From the NCBI GenBank assembly GCA_947489925.1, contig CANLFK010000063.1, positions 1-11,774 of the forward strand: a stretch of 11,774 nt of DNA, read 5' to 3'. A program made the translations under genes and the position numbers. Positions 1 to 6,346 of the stretch are shown here, one piece after another (the stretch's first letter is position 1; every line of letters begins with the position of its first letter). The notes below the pieces were generated by a model, which saw only the letters and a program-made list of their open reading frames with translations, was not told the origin of the DNA and ran no database searches. The DNA comes from Candidatus Caenarcanales bacterium (GTDB taxonomy: Bacteria; Cyanobacteriota; Vampirovibrionia; Caenarcaniphilales; Caenarcanaceae).

Positions 1-697
1 TTATTTCGGTTGATATTAGGCTACTTGGTTCTATTTGAGAGGTTAATTCATCAATTTGTTTAAACTTAGCTCCAAAGCTTTGCAACATAATTTCAGTATG
101 ATTACGAGAAGCGGTTGTTTCTTTGATGGTAAGAGGTTTTTGAGCATTTAAGCCAGCTAATAATAAAGCAGATTTTAATTGAGCGCTAACTACTTTTGTT
201 TGAATAAAACCACCATTTAAAGATTTTCCGATTAAACAAATTGGTGCTTTGCTTGCATTTTCCCTTCCCCAGATTTCAGCCCCCAAACTTTTCAAAGGTT
301 CAGTTACTCTTTTCATGGGTCTTTTGCTTAATGATTGATCACCACTTAAAACTGAAAAAAAGCCAGCTGGATGTCCAGCCAATAAACCCATTATTAATCT
401 AAAGCCAGTACCCGAGTTTCCACAATCTAAGATTTGACTTGGCTCTTTTAAACCATAAATTCCAGACCCTTTAATTCTTAAAATATTTTGCTCTCTCTTA
501 ACTTCAAGACCGAGCTTTTCCATAATACCCAAAGTACTTTGCGGGTCTCCAGCGACGGGGAAATTTGTAATAATACTTTCACCTTCAGCAATACCAGCCA
601 ATATAACTGATCTTTGAGCAATTGATTTATCGGGCGGAACTTGGCATTCACCTTTTAAAGACTGATTAGCAGTTAAGGGCTGAAGGATTTTTTTCAC
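1..697 (-). CDS. aroA: 3-phosphoshikimate 1-carboxyvinyltransferase (EPSP synthase), N-terminal part, cut by window edge
   Basis: EPSP synthase joins shikimate-3-phosphate and phosphoenolpyruvate, the sixth step of the cytosolic shikimate pathway. I translated the minus strand by hand and obtained 232 codons that run off the left edge, so roughly the first half of a protein of about 430 residues is present. Visible motifs are PPDKS (residues 21-25, with the substrate-binding Lys24), DCGNSGT (91-97), GDQSLSKRPM (119-128), SAQLKSALLLAG (171-182) and SRNHTE (197-202), all in family order. The start is GTG at 697-695. An in-frame TAG lies four codons upstream with no ATG, GTG or TTG between, so no earlier start is possible, and KKILQPL is a normal N-terminus. 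No clear Shine-Dalgarno sequence precedes it. The LLAGHP and IWGR motifs resemble cyanobacterial-type AroA from memory. The gene follows galE on the same strand after 102 bp and may be transcribed separately. Confidence 0.95.
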   Translation of the reverse strand, partial: MKKILQPLTANQSLKGECQVPPDKSIAQRSVILAGIAEGESIITNFPVAGDPQSTLGIMEKLGLEVKREQNILRIKGSGIYGLKEPSQILDCGNSGTGFRLIMGLLAGHPAGFFSVLSGDQSLSKRPMKRVTEPLKSLGAEIWGRENASKAPICLIGKSLNGGFIQTKVVSAQLKSALLLAGLNAQKPLTIKETTASRNHTEIMLQSFGAKFKQIDELTSQIEPSSLISTEI

Positions 698-725
698 GAT
701 GATTTTCTAAAAGACTTCAATATAT

Positions 726-755
726 TTTATAGTAAAAAGCCACACGACGGTACAA
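726..755 (-). promoter_or_regulatory. Putative sigma-70 type promoter for aroA
   Basis: On the minus strand a TATAAA box (726-731) lies 18 bp downstream of TTGTAC (750-755), which keeps only the TTG of the -35 consensus. The spacing is acceptable and the position, about 30 bp before the aroA GTG, suits a short leader. In DNA this AT-rich such boxes arise by chance, so this is a weak call. Confidence 0.3.
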
Positions 756-799
756 AAATAAACAATCTGGAGAATTTTGAATTTTTTGTATGGGAATAT

Positions 800-1789
800 T
801 TAATAAATAGTTTTACCCGAAAGCTTTTTTTCCCAGTTCAAGCTATCAATAATAATTTTTTCGAGATTATCGTATTTTGGCTTCCAGCCTAGCTGATTTT
901 TAAGTTTATTATTATTAGCAATTAATACTTCTAAATCTCCTTCTCTTCTGTCAGAAATTTTAATATTTAATTTTTTCCCACTAACTTTTTCTATAGTTTC
1001 TAATACTTGCTTAACACTATAAGCCTTTCCATAACCGACATTGACTATTATTGATTGATTTTTGCTCTTTAAATAATCTAAACAATAAGTATGAGCATTT
1101 GCCAAATCTTCCACATGAATAAAGTCTCTTTGGCAGGTTTTGTCGGGTGTATTATAATCTATACCAAATATTTCTATATACTCTCTTTTCCCCAAAGCCA
1201 CTTCACAAGCTATTTTAATTAAATGTGTCGCATTATCAAGTCTTTGTCCAATTCTTCCCGATGGGTCAGCTCCAGCAACATTAAAGTAGCGTAAAATTGC
1301 ATAATTAAAATTATAAGCTTCGGCTAAGTCTTTGATAATAATTTCACTTAATAATTTTGATTTTCCATATGGACTAACTGGATTAGTAAATGAATTTTCG
1401 TCTGCAATACCCGAATCAGTTGGACTATAAACAGCGGCGGTACTTGAAAAAATAAAATTTTTAACTTTATGTTTAATACAAGTATTTAAAAGATTTAAAG
1501 TATTAGAAGTATTATTTAAATAGTATTTTAACGGATTAGCCATTGATTCAGAAACAATAATAGAAGCGGCAAAATGAATAACTGAATCAATTTTATAAGT
1601 TTCAAATAAATTGTCTAAAGCTTCGGTATTATTTAAATCAGCTTTTATTATTGTTTCATTATAAAGTAAGTTTTCGAGGAAGCCAGTTGTCAAATTATCT
1701 AAAACTATTAAATCTTCTTTTTTTTCACTTAATTGTTTAACCAAATGACTACCAATATAACCGCAACCACCAGTTATTAAAATTGTCAT
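800..1789 (-). CDS. galE: UDP-glucose 4-epimerase (extended short-chain dehydrogenase fold)
   Basis: GalE interconverts UDP-glucose and UDP-galactose using tightly bound NAD, feeding galactose use and surface polysaccharide synthesis in the cytosol. The 329-residue product has the usual GalE length. Visible features are the NAD-binding GGCGYIG (residues 7-13) of the Rossmann fold, DNLTTG (31-36), SSTAAVY (115-121), the catalytic YGKSK pair Tyr141/Lys145, RYFNVAGADP (167-176) and RDFIHVEDLA (221-230). An AAGGA ribosome binding site (1798-1802) lies 8 nt before the ATG, which supports this start. It is divergent from proA across 80 bp and upstream of aroA on the same strand. The motif set, especially RYFNVAGA and RDFIHV, favours GalE over other NDP-sugar epimerases. 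Specificity for glucose versus N-acetylated sugars cannot be read with certainty. Confidence 0.95.
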   Translation of the reverse strand: MTILITGGCGYIGSHLVKQLSEKKEDLIVLDNLTTGFLENLLYNETIIKADLNNTEALDNLFETYKIDSVIHFAASIIVSESMANPLKYYLNNTSNTLNLLNTCIKHKVKNFIFSSTAAVYSPTDSGIADENSFTNPVSPYGKSKLLSEIIIKDLAEAYNFNYAILRYFNVAGADPSGRIGQRLDNATHLIKIACEVALGKREYIEIFGIDYNTPDKTCQRDFIHVEDLANAHTYCLDYLKSKNQSIIVNVGYGKAYSVKQVLETIEKVSGKKLNIKISDRREGDLEVLIANNNKLKNQLGWKPKYDNLEKIIIDSLNWEKKLSGKTIY

Positions 1790-1869
1790 TATTGAATTCC
1801 TTACTGTCTATCCACAAATTATAATATATAATTAAAAATCACTATTAGTTTTTATACTTTTTTATTAAA
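1790..1869. promoter_or_regulatory. Divergent galE/proA intergenic region with candidate -10 boxes
   Basis: The 80-bp gap must drive both galE (leftward) and proA (rightward). On the minus strand a perfect TATAAT lies at 1818-1823, but no convincing -35 box is seen 16-18 bp upstream. On the plus strand TATAAT occurs at 1820-1825 and 1827-1832 and TATACT at 1853-1858, again without a good -35. The tract is nearly pure A/T, so promoter activity is expected from the layout while the exact boxes remain uncertain. proA has no visible ribosome binding site; galE has AAGGA. Confidence 0.4.
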
Positions 1870-3111
1870 ATGCTGACCGAAATTAATTTAAATAATATCA
1901 AAAAAGCTTGGCCAAAATTAGCTTGCTTGTCTAATGAAAAACGGAATCAAATTATTATTGAAATAGCAGATTTAATAAAAAATAATATAAATTATATTCT
2001 TGAAGCTAATCAAAAAGATATTAATATTGGTAAACAAAATAAATTAACCAATACTTTATTAGACAGATTAAGCCTGAATGAGAGCCGTTTAAACTCTATG
2101 GTTGAAAGCTTATACAAAATAGCTAAATTACCCGATCCTTTAAATATTGAAAATAAAACTTGGACTCATAAAAGTGGAATGCTAATACAAAAAATAAGAG
2201 TACCAATTGGGCTTTTATTAATAGTTTATGAAGCCAGACCAAATGTAACCACTGACACCATTGGCTTAGTAATCAAAACTGGTAATGCCGCCATTTTAAA
2301 GGGTAGCAGGCAAACTGAAAATACAAATATAGCTTTAACTAAATATATAAAAATAGTTTTAGAAAAATATAATTTATTAGAATGTTTTGGTTTTTTTAAT
2401 ACTTTAGATGAAAAACAATCAATTGAATTAATTAGTAATAAAAATATAGATTTAATTATTCCTCGTGGTGGCGAAAAACTAAAAGAATTTGTAAAAAAAT
2501 ATGCGGTGGCTTCAGTTTTGGGAGCGGGTGGAGGTTTATGTCATATTTATATTTCAGACAAAGCTGATTTACAAAAAGCTCAACAAATTATATTCAATGC
2601 TAAAACTCAAAGACCTTCGGTTTGCAATTCAGTTGAAACAGTTTTAATTCATAAAAATTTACTGGATAAAAATACAATTCAAACTTTATTTCAGCCTTTG
2701 CTAGACCATAAAGTTATTATTAAAGCTGATCAAGAACTTTGCAATTTAAATACAAATTTTGAATTAGCCACCGAATTAGACTGGGAAACCGAATATTTAG
2801 ATTTAATTTTAGCGATTAAGTCAGTTAATTCATTAGAAGAAGCCACTGAGCATATTAATAAATATAGTACTGGTCATTCAGAAGCCATTATTACCGAAAA
2901 TGAAACCGAAGCAAAAATATTTTGTCAAATCATTGATTCAGCTTGTATTTATGTTAATGCGTCTACTCGTTTTACAGATGGTGAAGAATTTGGCTTTGGT
3001 GCTGAAATTGGCATAAGTACCCAAAAATTGCATGCTCGTGGTCCAATTGGCTTAACAGAATTGACTACTTACAAATATTTAATTTTAGGTCAGGGGCAAA
3101 TCCGAAATTAA
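1870..3111 (+). CDS. proA: Gamma-glutamyl phosphate reductase (glutamate-5-semialdehyde dehydrogenase)
   Basis: ProA reduces gamma-glutamyl phosphate with NADPH to glutamate-5-semialdehyde, the second step of proline synthesis. The 413-residue product matches the usual family length and is complete at both ends. Visible motifs are VPIGLLLIVYEARPNVT (residues 111-127), KTGNAAILKGSR (136-147), IPRGG (197-201), the catalytic cysteine in QRPSVCNSVET (Cys252), and VNASTRFTDG (362-371), all in family order. The ATG at 1870 has no clear Shine-Dalgarno sequence, but the N-terminus aligns with the family pattern. proB is not in the window. The last 230 bp of the gene (2882-3111) and 18 bp of its flank are duplicated, with a deletion, at 3993-4134. 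The resident copy described here is intact, and both base differences from the copy are synonymous in this reading frame. Confidence 0.96.
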   Translation: MLTEINLNNIKKAWPKLACLSNEKRNQIIIEIADLIKNNINYILEANQKDINIGKQNKLTNTLLDRLSLNESRLNSMVESLYKIAKLPDPLNIENKTWTHKSGMLIQKIRVPIGLLLIVYEARPNVTTDTIGLVIKTGNAAILKGSRQTENTNIALTKYIKIVLEKYNLLECFGFFNTLDEKQSIELISNKNIDLIIPRGGEKLKEFVKKYAVASVLGAGGGLCHIYISDKADLQKAQQIIFNAKTQRPSVCNSVETVLIHKNLLDKNTIQTLFQPLLDHKVIIKADQELCNLNTNFELATELDWETEYLDLILAIKSVNSLEEATEHINKYSTGHSEAIITENETEAKIFCQIIDSACIYVNASTRFTDGEEFGFGAEIGISTQKLHARGPIGLTELTTYKYLILGQGQIRN

Positions 3112-3129
3112 CTTTGATTTTACAGCGGA
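2882..3129 (+). repeat. Copy A of a long direct repeat: proA 3' end plus 18 bp of downstream flank
   Basis: Bases 2882-2931 match 3993-4042 with one mismatch (C2895 versus T4006). Bases 3038-3129 match 4043-4134 with one mismatch (G3063 versus A4068). The 106 bp between these blocks (2932-3037) are missing from the second copy. Identity stops after 3129, where this copy continues TATTAAA and the other ACAAAG. The repeat runs past the proA stop codon into non-coding flank, so it is a DNA duplication and not shared protein sequence. Confidence 0.95.
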
Positions 3130-3159
3130 TATTAAAAATAAAATTACTTCCGACAAATC

Positions 3160-3191
3160 CAGCTTTTAATCGTTTATTTTAACAAAAGCTG
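3160..3191. other. Perfect 8-bp inverted repeat (hairpin) between proA and the orphan gene
   Basis: CAGCTTTT (3160-3167) and AAAAGCTG (3184-3191) are exact reverse complements separated by 16 bp. There is no T-run after either arm on either strand, so this is not a standard intrinsic terminator. It may be a weak or processed proA transcript end, or a structural element of the inserted segment. Confidence 0.45.
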
Positions 3192-3233
3192 TCTGAAAAA
3201 ATACCCTGCACGATTCATGCTTTTATTAATTTA

Positions 3234-3262
3234 TTGACATTTTTAATAAAAATCGCCACAAT
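3234..3262 (+). promoter_or_regulatory. Putative sigma-70 promoter of the orphan gene, with a palindromic spacer
   Basis: A perfect TTGACA -35 box (3234-3239) is followed after exactly 17 bp by CACAAT (3257-3262), a 4 of 6 match to TATAAT. Transcription would begin near 3269 and give a leader of about 34 nt before the ATG at 3303. The spacer overlaps a 15-bp near-perfect palindrome (3239-3253, ATTTTTA-A-TAAAAAT), which could be an operator but is also plausible by chance in A/T-rich DNA. The TTG of the -35 box is in frame with the gene and could be mistaken for its start codon. Confidence 0.5.
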
Positions 3263-3302
3263 AATATGTATAGTAAATAATAAAACCTTTATAAAAACAC
3301 AT

Positions 3303-3986
3303 ATGATAAAAGTACCACCGACACGGGTAAATAATTATAGTCTTCCCGTTCAGAGAACCTCAGAAGAAGCATCAGGAAAAAATACAACTAGATCTCAAGC
3401 ATCAAAAACAGCAGAAAGACCTAGATTAAACGACCCTCCAGCCACTTTTGCGACTAACTATAATGGCAAGCCTTCATTAGAATGGGATATAGAAAATACA
3501 GCTAGATTTCCAGTATTACAACAAACAAACAAACCTATACCTGGTTTAAGTCTTCCAGCGACTTTTGCAACCAAATATAGAGCGGCTCAGTTGAATGTAA
3601 GTCCAGGAGATTTAACACTGGCACAATTAATTGAATTAAGGAAAGGCATAAAAGCAGGTCAAATATACGATCAAGAAAAGTTCGATGGCAAGCCACCTAA
3701 AACTGAATTTTGCAATCATGTTACTATTAGATTTTTGGCTCAAAGAGTTATAGATGGTTCTGAGGATGCAAGAGTTGTTTTATCTAAGTTAGTTCCTAAT
3801 ACTGAAATTAATGATGAGTTAATTCAACAGTGGGCAATAATGCCAACCATGAAAGGAGAAATTTCTCAAAGATCTTATGAAGCGGCTTTAGCAAGCATTA
3901 AACAAGAAGATATAAATGTTTTCGAGAATTCTTTATATATTATAACTCCTGAAGATTATATGAATTTTCTAAATGGCGTTAAATAG
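3303..3986 (+). CDS. Orphan hypothetical protein with duplicated PATFAT(N/K)Y motif
   Basis: I do not recognise this 227-residue protein. Residues 1-45 are polar, rich in Ser, Thr, Lys and Arg, and probably disordered. PATFATNY (46-53) and PATFATKY (85-92) form an internal repeat 39 residues apart. Residues 100-220 look like a small, mostly helical globular domain with a single Cys137. With the ATG start there is no signal peptide or membrane helix. The frame stays open upstream to a TTG at 3234, which would add 23 residues including a hydrophobic stretch (FLIKIATIICIV) that could mimic a signal sequence. I prefer the ATG because the TTG coincides with a perfect -35 box. Neither start has a ribosome binding site. 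The TAG stop lies 6 bp before the truncated proA copy, and the whole gene lies inside the segment bounded by the proA repeats, suggesting later arrival. Function is unknown. Confidence 0.65.
   Translation: MIKVPPTRVNNYSLPVQRTSEEASGKNTTRSQASKTAERPRLNDPPATFATNYNGKPSLEWDIENTARFPVLQQTNKPIPGLSLPATFATKYRAAQLNVSPGDLTLAQLIELRKGIKAGQIYDQEKFDGKPPKTEFCNHVTIRFLAQRVIDGSEDARVVLSKLVPNTEINDELIQQWAIMPTMKGEISQRSYEAALASIKQEDINVFENSLYIITPEDYMNFLNGVK
3437..3579 (+). repeat. Internal imperfect direct repeat inside the orphan gene (units 3437-3462 and 3554-3579)
   Basis: Two 26-base units, beginning TCCAGC and ending TATA, match at all but about five positions and are offset by 117 bp, exactly 39 codons. They encode the PATFATNY and PATFATKY motifs. 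The sequence between and after the units is not similar, so the repeat is a short motif and not a domain duplication. Confidence 0.75.
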
Positions 3987-3992
3987 ATCATA

Positions 3993-4134
3993 AAGCCATT
4001 ATTACTGAAAATGAAACCGAAGCAAAAATATTTTGTCAAATCGTGGTCCAATTGGCTTAACAGAATTAACTACTTACAAATATTTAATTTTAGGTCAGGG
4101 GCAAATCCGAAATTAACTTTGATTTTACAGCGGA
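3993..4134 (+). pseudogene. Truncated, internally deleted copy of the proA 3' end (copy B of the direct repeat)
   Basis: This is a non-functional proA remnant. Bases 3993-4042 correspond to proA 2882-2931, and 4043-4134 correspond to 3038-3129. The 106-bp deletion lies at a 2-bp TC microhomology present at both ends of the lost segment. Because 106 is not a multiple of three, the frame shifts after the junction and meets TAA five codons later. The remaining proA stop is at 4114-4116, followed by the same 18 bp of 3' flank as the intact gene. The fragment has no start, no catalytic Cys region and no promoter. The only substitutions (4006 and 4068) are synonymous in the proA frame. It may be the displaced original 3' end of proA after insertion of the segment upstream, or a duplicate made at insertion. 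Confidence 0.93.
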
Positions 4135-4414
4135 ACAAAGTTTGATAAATTGACGACTATTGAATTATAAAAACTGAATTAAACAAAAGAAAAATGGAAA
4201 TTGAAAATACAAATAAAGAAGTTAAATTTCAAATACGCATTGTTTTGCAAACCTCAAATGCAGACTAAAAATTCTGATAAATTCGAAGCTCACAAAATTT
4301 TCGATTCATAAAATGAAAGAGAGCTTAAAATAAGGGTATATTCATTAATGGCTGAGAACTTTTAATAATATGGAAATTTATTAGCTTTCTACGGAATTCC
4401 TGAGGAGTATTATA
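4135..4414. other. Gene-free stretch with degenerate-looking coding traces upstream of malQ
   Basis: No complete gene is supported in these 280 bp. A 24-codon frame (4194-4268, beginning MEIENTNKEV) has no ribosome binding site. Another frame reads through NSDKFEAHKIFDS, a TAA, and then NERELKIRVYSLMAENF before a further TAA (about 4270-4374). The polar, protein-like composition could mean a decayed gene, but chance open frames are common at this base composition. The only clear signal is the GAGGAG (4402-4407) ribosome binding site of malQ. No convincing -35/-10 pair for the malQ operon was found, although its promoter should lie here. Confidence 0.4.
4402..4407 (+). promoter_or_regulatory. 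Ribosome binding site GAGGAG that decides the malQ start
   Basis: GAGGAG ends 7 nt before TTG 4415 and 13 nt before ATG 4421. The spacing favours the TTG start; the codon itself favours the ATG. Confidence 0.6.
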
Positions 4415-6346
4415 TTGATAATGAATTGTGAAGCTATAGGTAACTTTCCAGTGCTTAATAGCTGTCAGATTATACGAAAGACTAATGATCAACCTGAATT
4501 AGAGCTGAATATTTTAATTGAGAATTTATCTTCGAGCTGTAATTGGCAATTAAAAACCGAAAACAATAAAATTTATAATGGTGTTTGCGAGCCCGATTCA
4601 CAAGGAAAATGCAATTTAAATTTAAAAATTGAGCTTGATTATGGCTATCATGAATTTTGTTTATTAGACTTTCCAAAAGCCAAGCAAAGCATAATTATTG
4701 CACCTGAAAAATGCTATTTACCAAGCAAAATCGATCATAAAAAGTTTTTGGGAATTAGTTTGCAAGTTTATTCTTTGCGTTCAGAGTCTGAATTTGATTT
4801 TGGCATTGGAAGCTTAGCTGAGTTAAAGGTTTTAATTCCTATATTAAAAAACTCTGGAATAGATTTTATTGGTTTAAATCCTTTTCATGCTTTGCCTTCT
4901 AATGAAGGTAGTCCTTATTCGCCTTCTTCTCGAGAATTTTATAGTTTTTTATATTTAGATTTACCGCTCTCTGGTTTGGAGTTTAATCAAACTGATAATT
5001 CTGAATTTATAAATTATGAAAAAGTTTATGAAAATAAATTAAAAGCTCTCAAAGGATTATTTGAAAATTTTTACCAAAATGATTATTTGCAAGAAACCGA
5101 AAAAGGCTTAAAGTTTCAAAATTTTATTAAGACTGAAAATGCTGAAAAAAATGATCATTTAGCAAAATTTGCTTCTTTTTGTGCTTTACAAGAATATTTT
5201 AATGCTTGGGGTTGGCAAGATTTGGAGCATTGGCCAATTGAATATAAATATTATAAATCTGAAAATACCAAAAAGATTTTGGCTGAAACAAAGCTACAAA
5301 AAAGCATTTTATTTTGGTCATATACACAATTTTTATTTAATCAGCAAATGCAAGAGATTAAAGAATTATGTGAAGATATGGAAATTGGTTTATATTGGGA
5401 TTTAGCAATTGGCACTTCTCATTCTGGAGCAGAAACTTGGCCAAATACAGAATTAGATCAAGCTACTTATTTACCCGAAATTAATTTAGGTGCTCCACCT
5501 GATGATTTTAGCTTGCAAGGGCAAAATTGGGGTTTGGCGGCATATGATCCAATTGTTTTAAAAAACTTAGCTTATAAACCTTTTATTAATTTATTGCGTG
5601 CTAATTTGCAATATGCTGGAGCTTTGCGGATAGATCATTTTGTTGGTCTTAAGCAAGTTTTTTGTATACCAAATAAGTCGGAAGCGGGATCTTATTTAAA
5701 TTATCCTTTTGAAGATTTACTAGCAATTTTGGCTCTGGAAAGTCATAAAGCTAAATGTATAATTATCGGAGAAGATTTAGGTGTTGTTCCAGATGGCATA
5801 AGAGAAACCATGAAAGAAAATAATATTTTGTCTTATAAGGTTTTTTGTTTTGAAAAGTGCTTAGATAATTATTTTAAAAAACCAACTGATTTTGACTCTT
5901 TGGCTTTAATTACTTTTGCAACACATGATTTAGCGACTTTAAAGGGTTTTTGGCTTGATCACGGCCTTAAATTACAAAAAGATTTAAATTTATTTGCCAG
6001 TCCCGAAAAATATGAAAACACTGTTTATCAGCATAAAGTAACTAAAATTAATCTTTTAAAAGCTTTAAATTTACCCGAAAACTTAATTGACAATCAAACC
6101 GATGAATTTGTGGAAGAATTATTTGTCAAAGTATCTGAGTATATGTCTGTCAGCAATTGTTTATTAATGAATGTTCAAGTGGAAGATTTAATTGGACAAA
6201 CCGAACAAATCAATTTACCAGGCACTATTTATCCACAATATAATAATTGGCGAAAAAGGTTGAAATACAAATTGTCTGATTATTTAAAACAAGAAAAAGT
6301 TCAAGATTTATTTAAAGTATTAGTTAAGGGCAGAAATAATGAATAA
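4415..6346 (+). CDS. malQ: 4-alpha-glucanotransferase (amylomaltase, GH77)
   Basis: MalQ transfers alpha-1,4-glucan segments between maltodextrins, releasing glucose, in cytosolic glycogen and maltodextrin metabolism. The 643-residue product has an N-terminal extension of about 110 residues before the GH77 barrel, as in longer MalQ proteins. Visible motifs are LGISLQVYSLRS (residues 112-123), SPYSPSSRE (166-174), GAPPDDFS..GQ.WGL (359-373), LRIDHFVGL with the nucleophile Asp407 (404-412), GEDLGVVP with the acid/base Glu453 (452-459), THDLATLKGFW with Asp505 (503-513) and the terminal LPGT...NWR (601-613). All three catalytic acids are present. The start is either TTG 4415 (ribosome binding site at 7 nt) or ATG 4421 (13 nt), a two-residue difference. 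It is the first gene of an operon, and its stop overlaps the glgX start. Confidence 0.95.
   Translation: MIMNCEAIGNFPVLNSCQIIRKTNDQPELELNILIENLSSSCNWQLKTENNKIYNGVCEPDSQGKCNLNLKIELDYGYHEFCLLDFPKAKQSIIIAPEKCYLPSKIDHKKFLGISLQVYSLRSESEFDFGIGSLAELKVLIPILKNSGIDFIGLNPFHALPSNEGSPYSPSSREFYSFLYLDLPLSGLEFNQTDNSEFINYEKVYENKLKALKGLFENFYQNDYLQETEKGLKFQNFIKTENAEKNDHLAKFASFCALQEYFNAWGWQDLEHWPIEYKYYKSENTKKILAETKLQKSILFWSYTQFLFNQQMQEIKELCEDMEIGLYWDLAIGTSHSGAETWPNTELDQATYLPEINLGAPPDDFSLQGQNWGLAAYDPIVLKNLAYKPFINLLRANLQYAGALRIDHFVGLKQVFCIPNKSEAGSYLNYPFEDLLAILALESHKAKCIIIGEDLGVVPDGIRETMKENNILSYKVFCFEKCLDNYFKKPTDFDSLALITFATHDLATLKGFWLDHGLKLQKDLNLFASPEKYENTVYQHKVTKINLLKALNLPENLIDNQTDEFVEELFVKVSEYMSVSNCLLMNVQVEDLIGQTEQINLPGTIYPQYNNWRKRLKYKLSDYLKQEKVQDLFKVLVKGRNNE

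Larger units (their letters stand above)
3130..3992. other. Cassette-like segment inserted between two copies of the proA 3' end
   Basis: The 863 bp enclosed by the direct repeats hold a hairpin, a promoter-like sequence and one gene of unknown function, and nothing recognisable as a recombinase or transposase. Recombination between the 92-bp blocks (3038-3129 and 4043-4134) would remove 1005 bp as a circle and leave an intact proA. The first part of the enclosed gene is visibly less AT-rich than proA: by hand count row 3421-3480 has about 26 G/C in 60, against about 9 in 60 for row 1981-2040 inside proA. The arrangement is seen directly. That it is an acquired or mobile unit is inference. 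A chance local duplication or an assembly join are alternatives. Confidence 0.6.

Noticed and set aside
3160..3191. The 8-bp hairpin as a proA intrinsic terminator
   Set aside because: Neither strand has a T-run after the stem, and the stem is mostly A-T.
3234..3302. N-terminal extension of the orphan gene from TTG 3234 with a signal-peptide-like stretch
   Set aside because: The TTG is part of a perfect TTGACA with a -10-like box 17 bp downstream, there is no ribosome binding site, and ATG 3303 sits well within the predicted transcript.
4194..4268. 24-codon open frame between the proA remnant and malQ
   Set aside because: It has no ribosome binding site, no recognisable sequence and a length expected by chance in A/T-rich DNA.
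5169..5405. Open frame within malQ in another phase
   Set aside because: It lies wholly inside malQ, whose catalytic motifs and length are normal; the alternative product has no family features.
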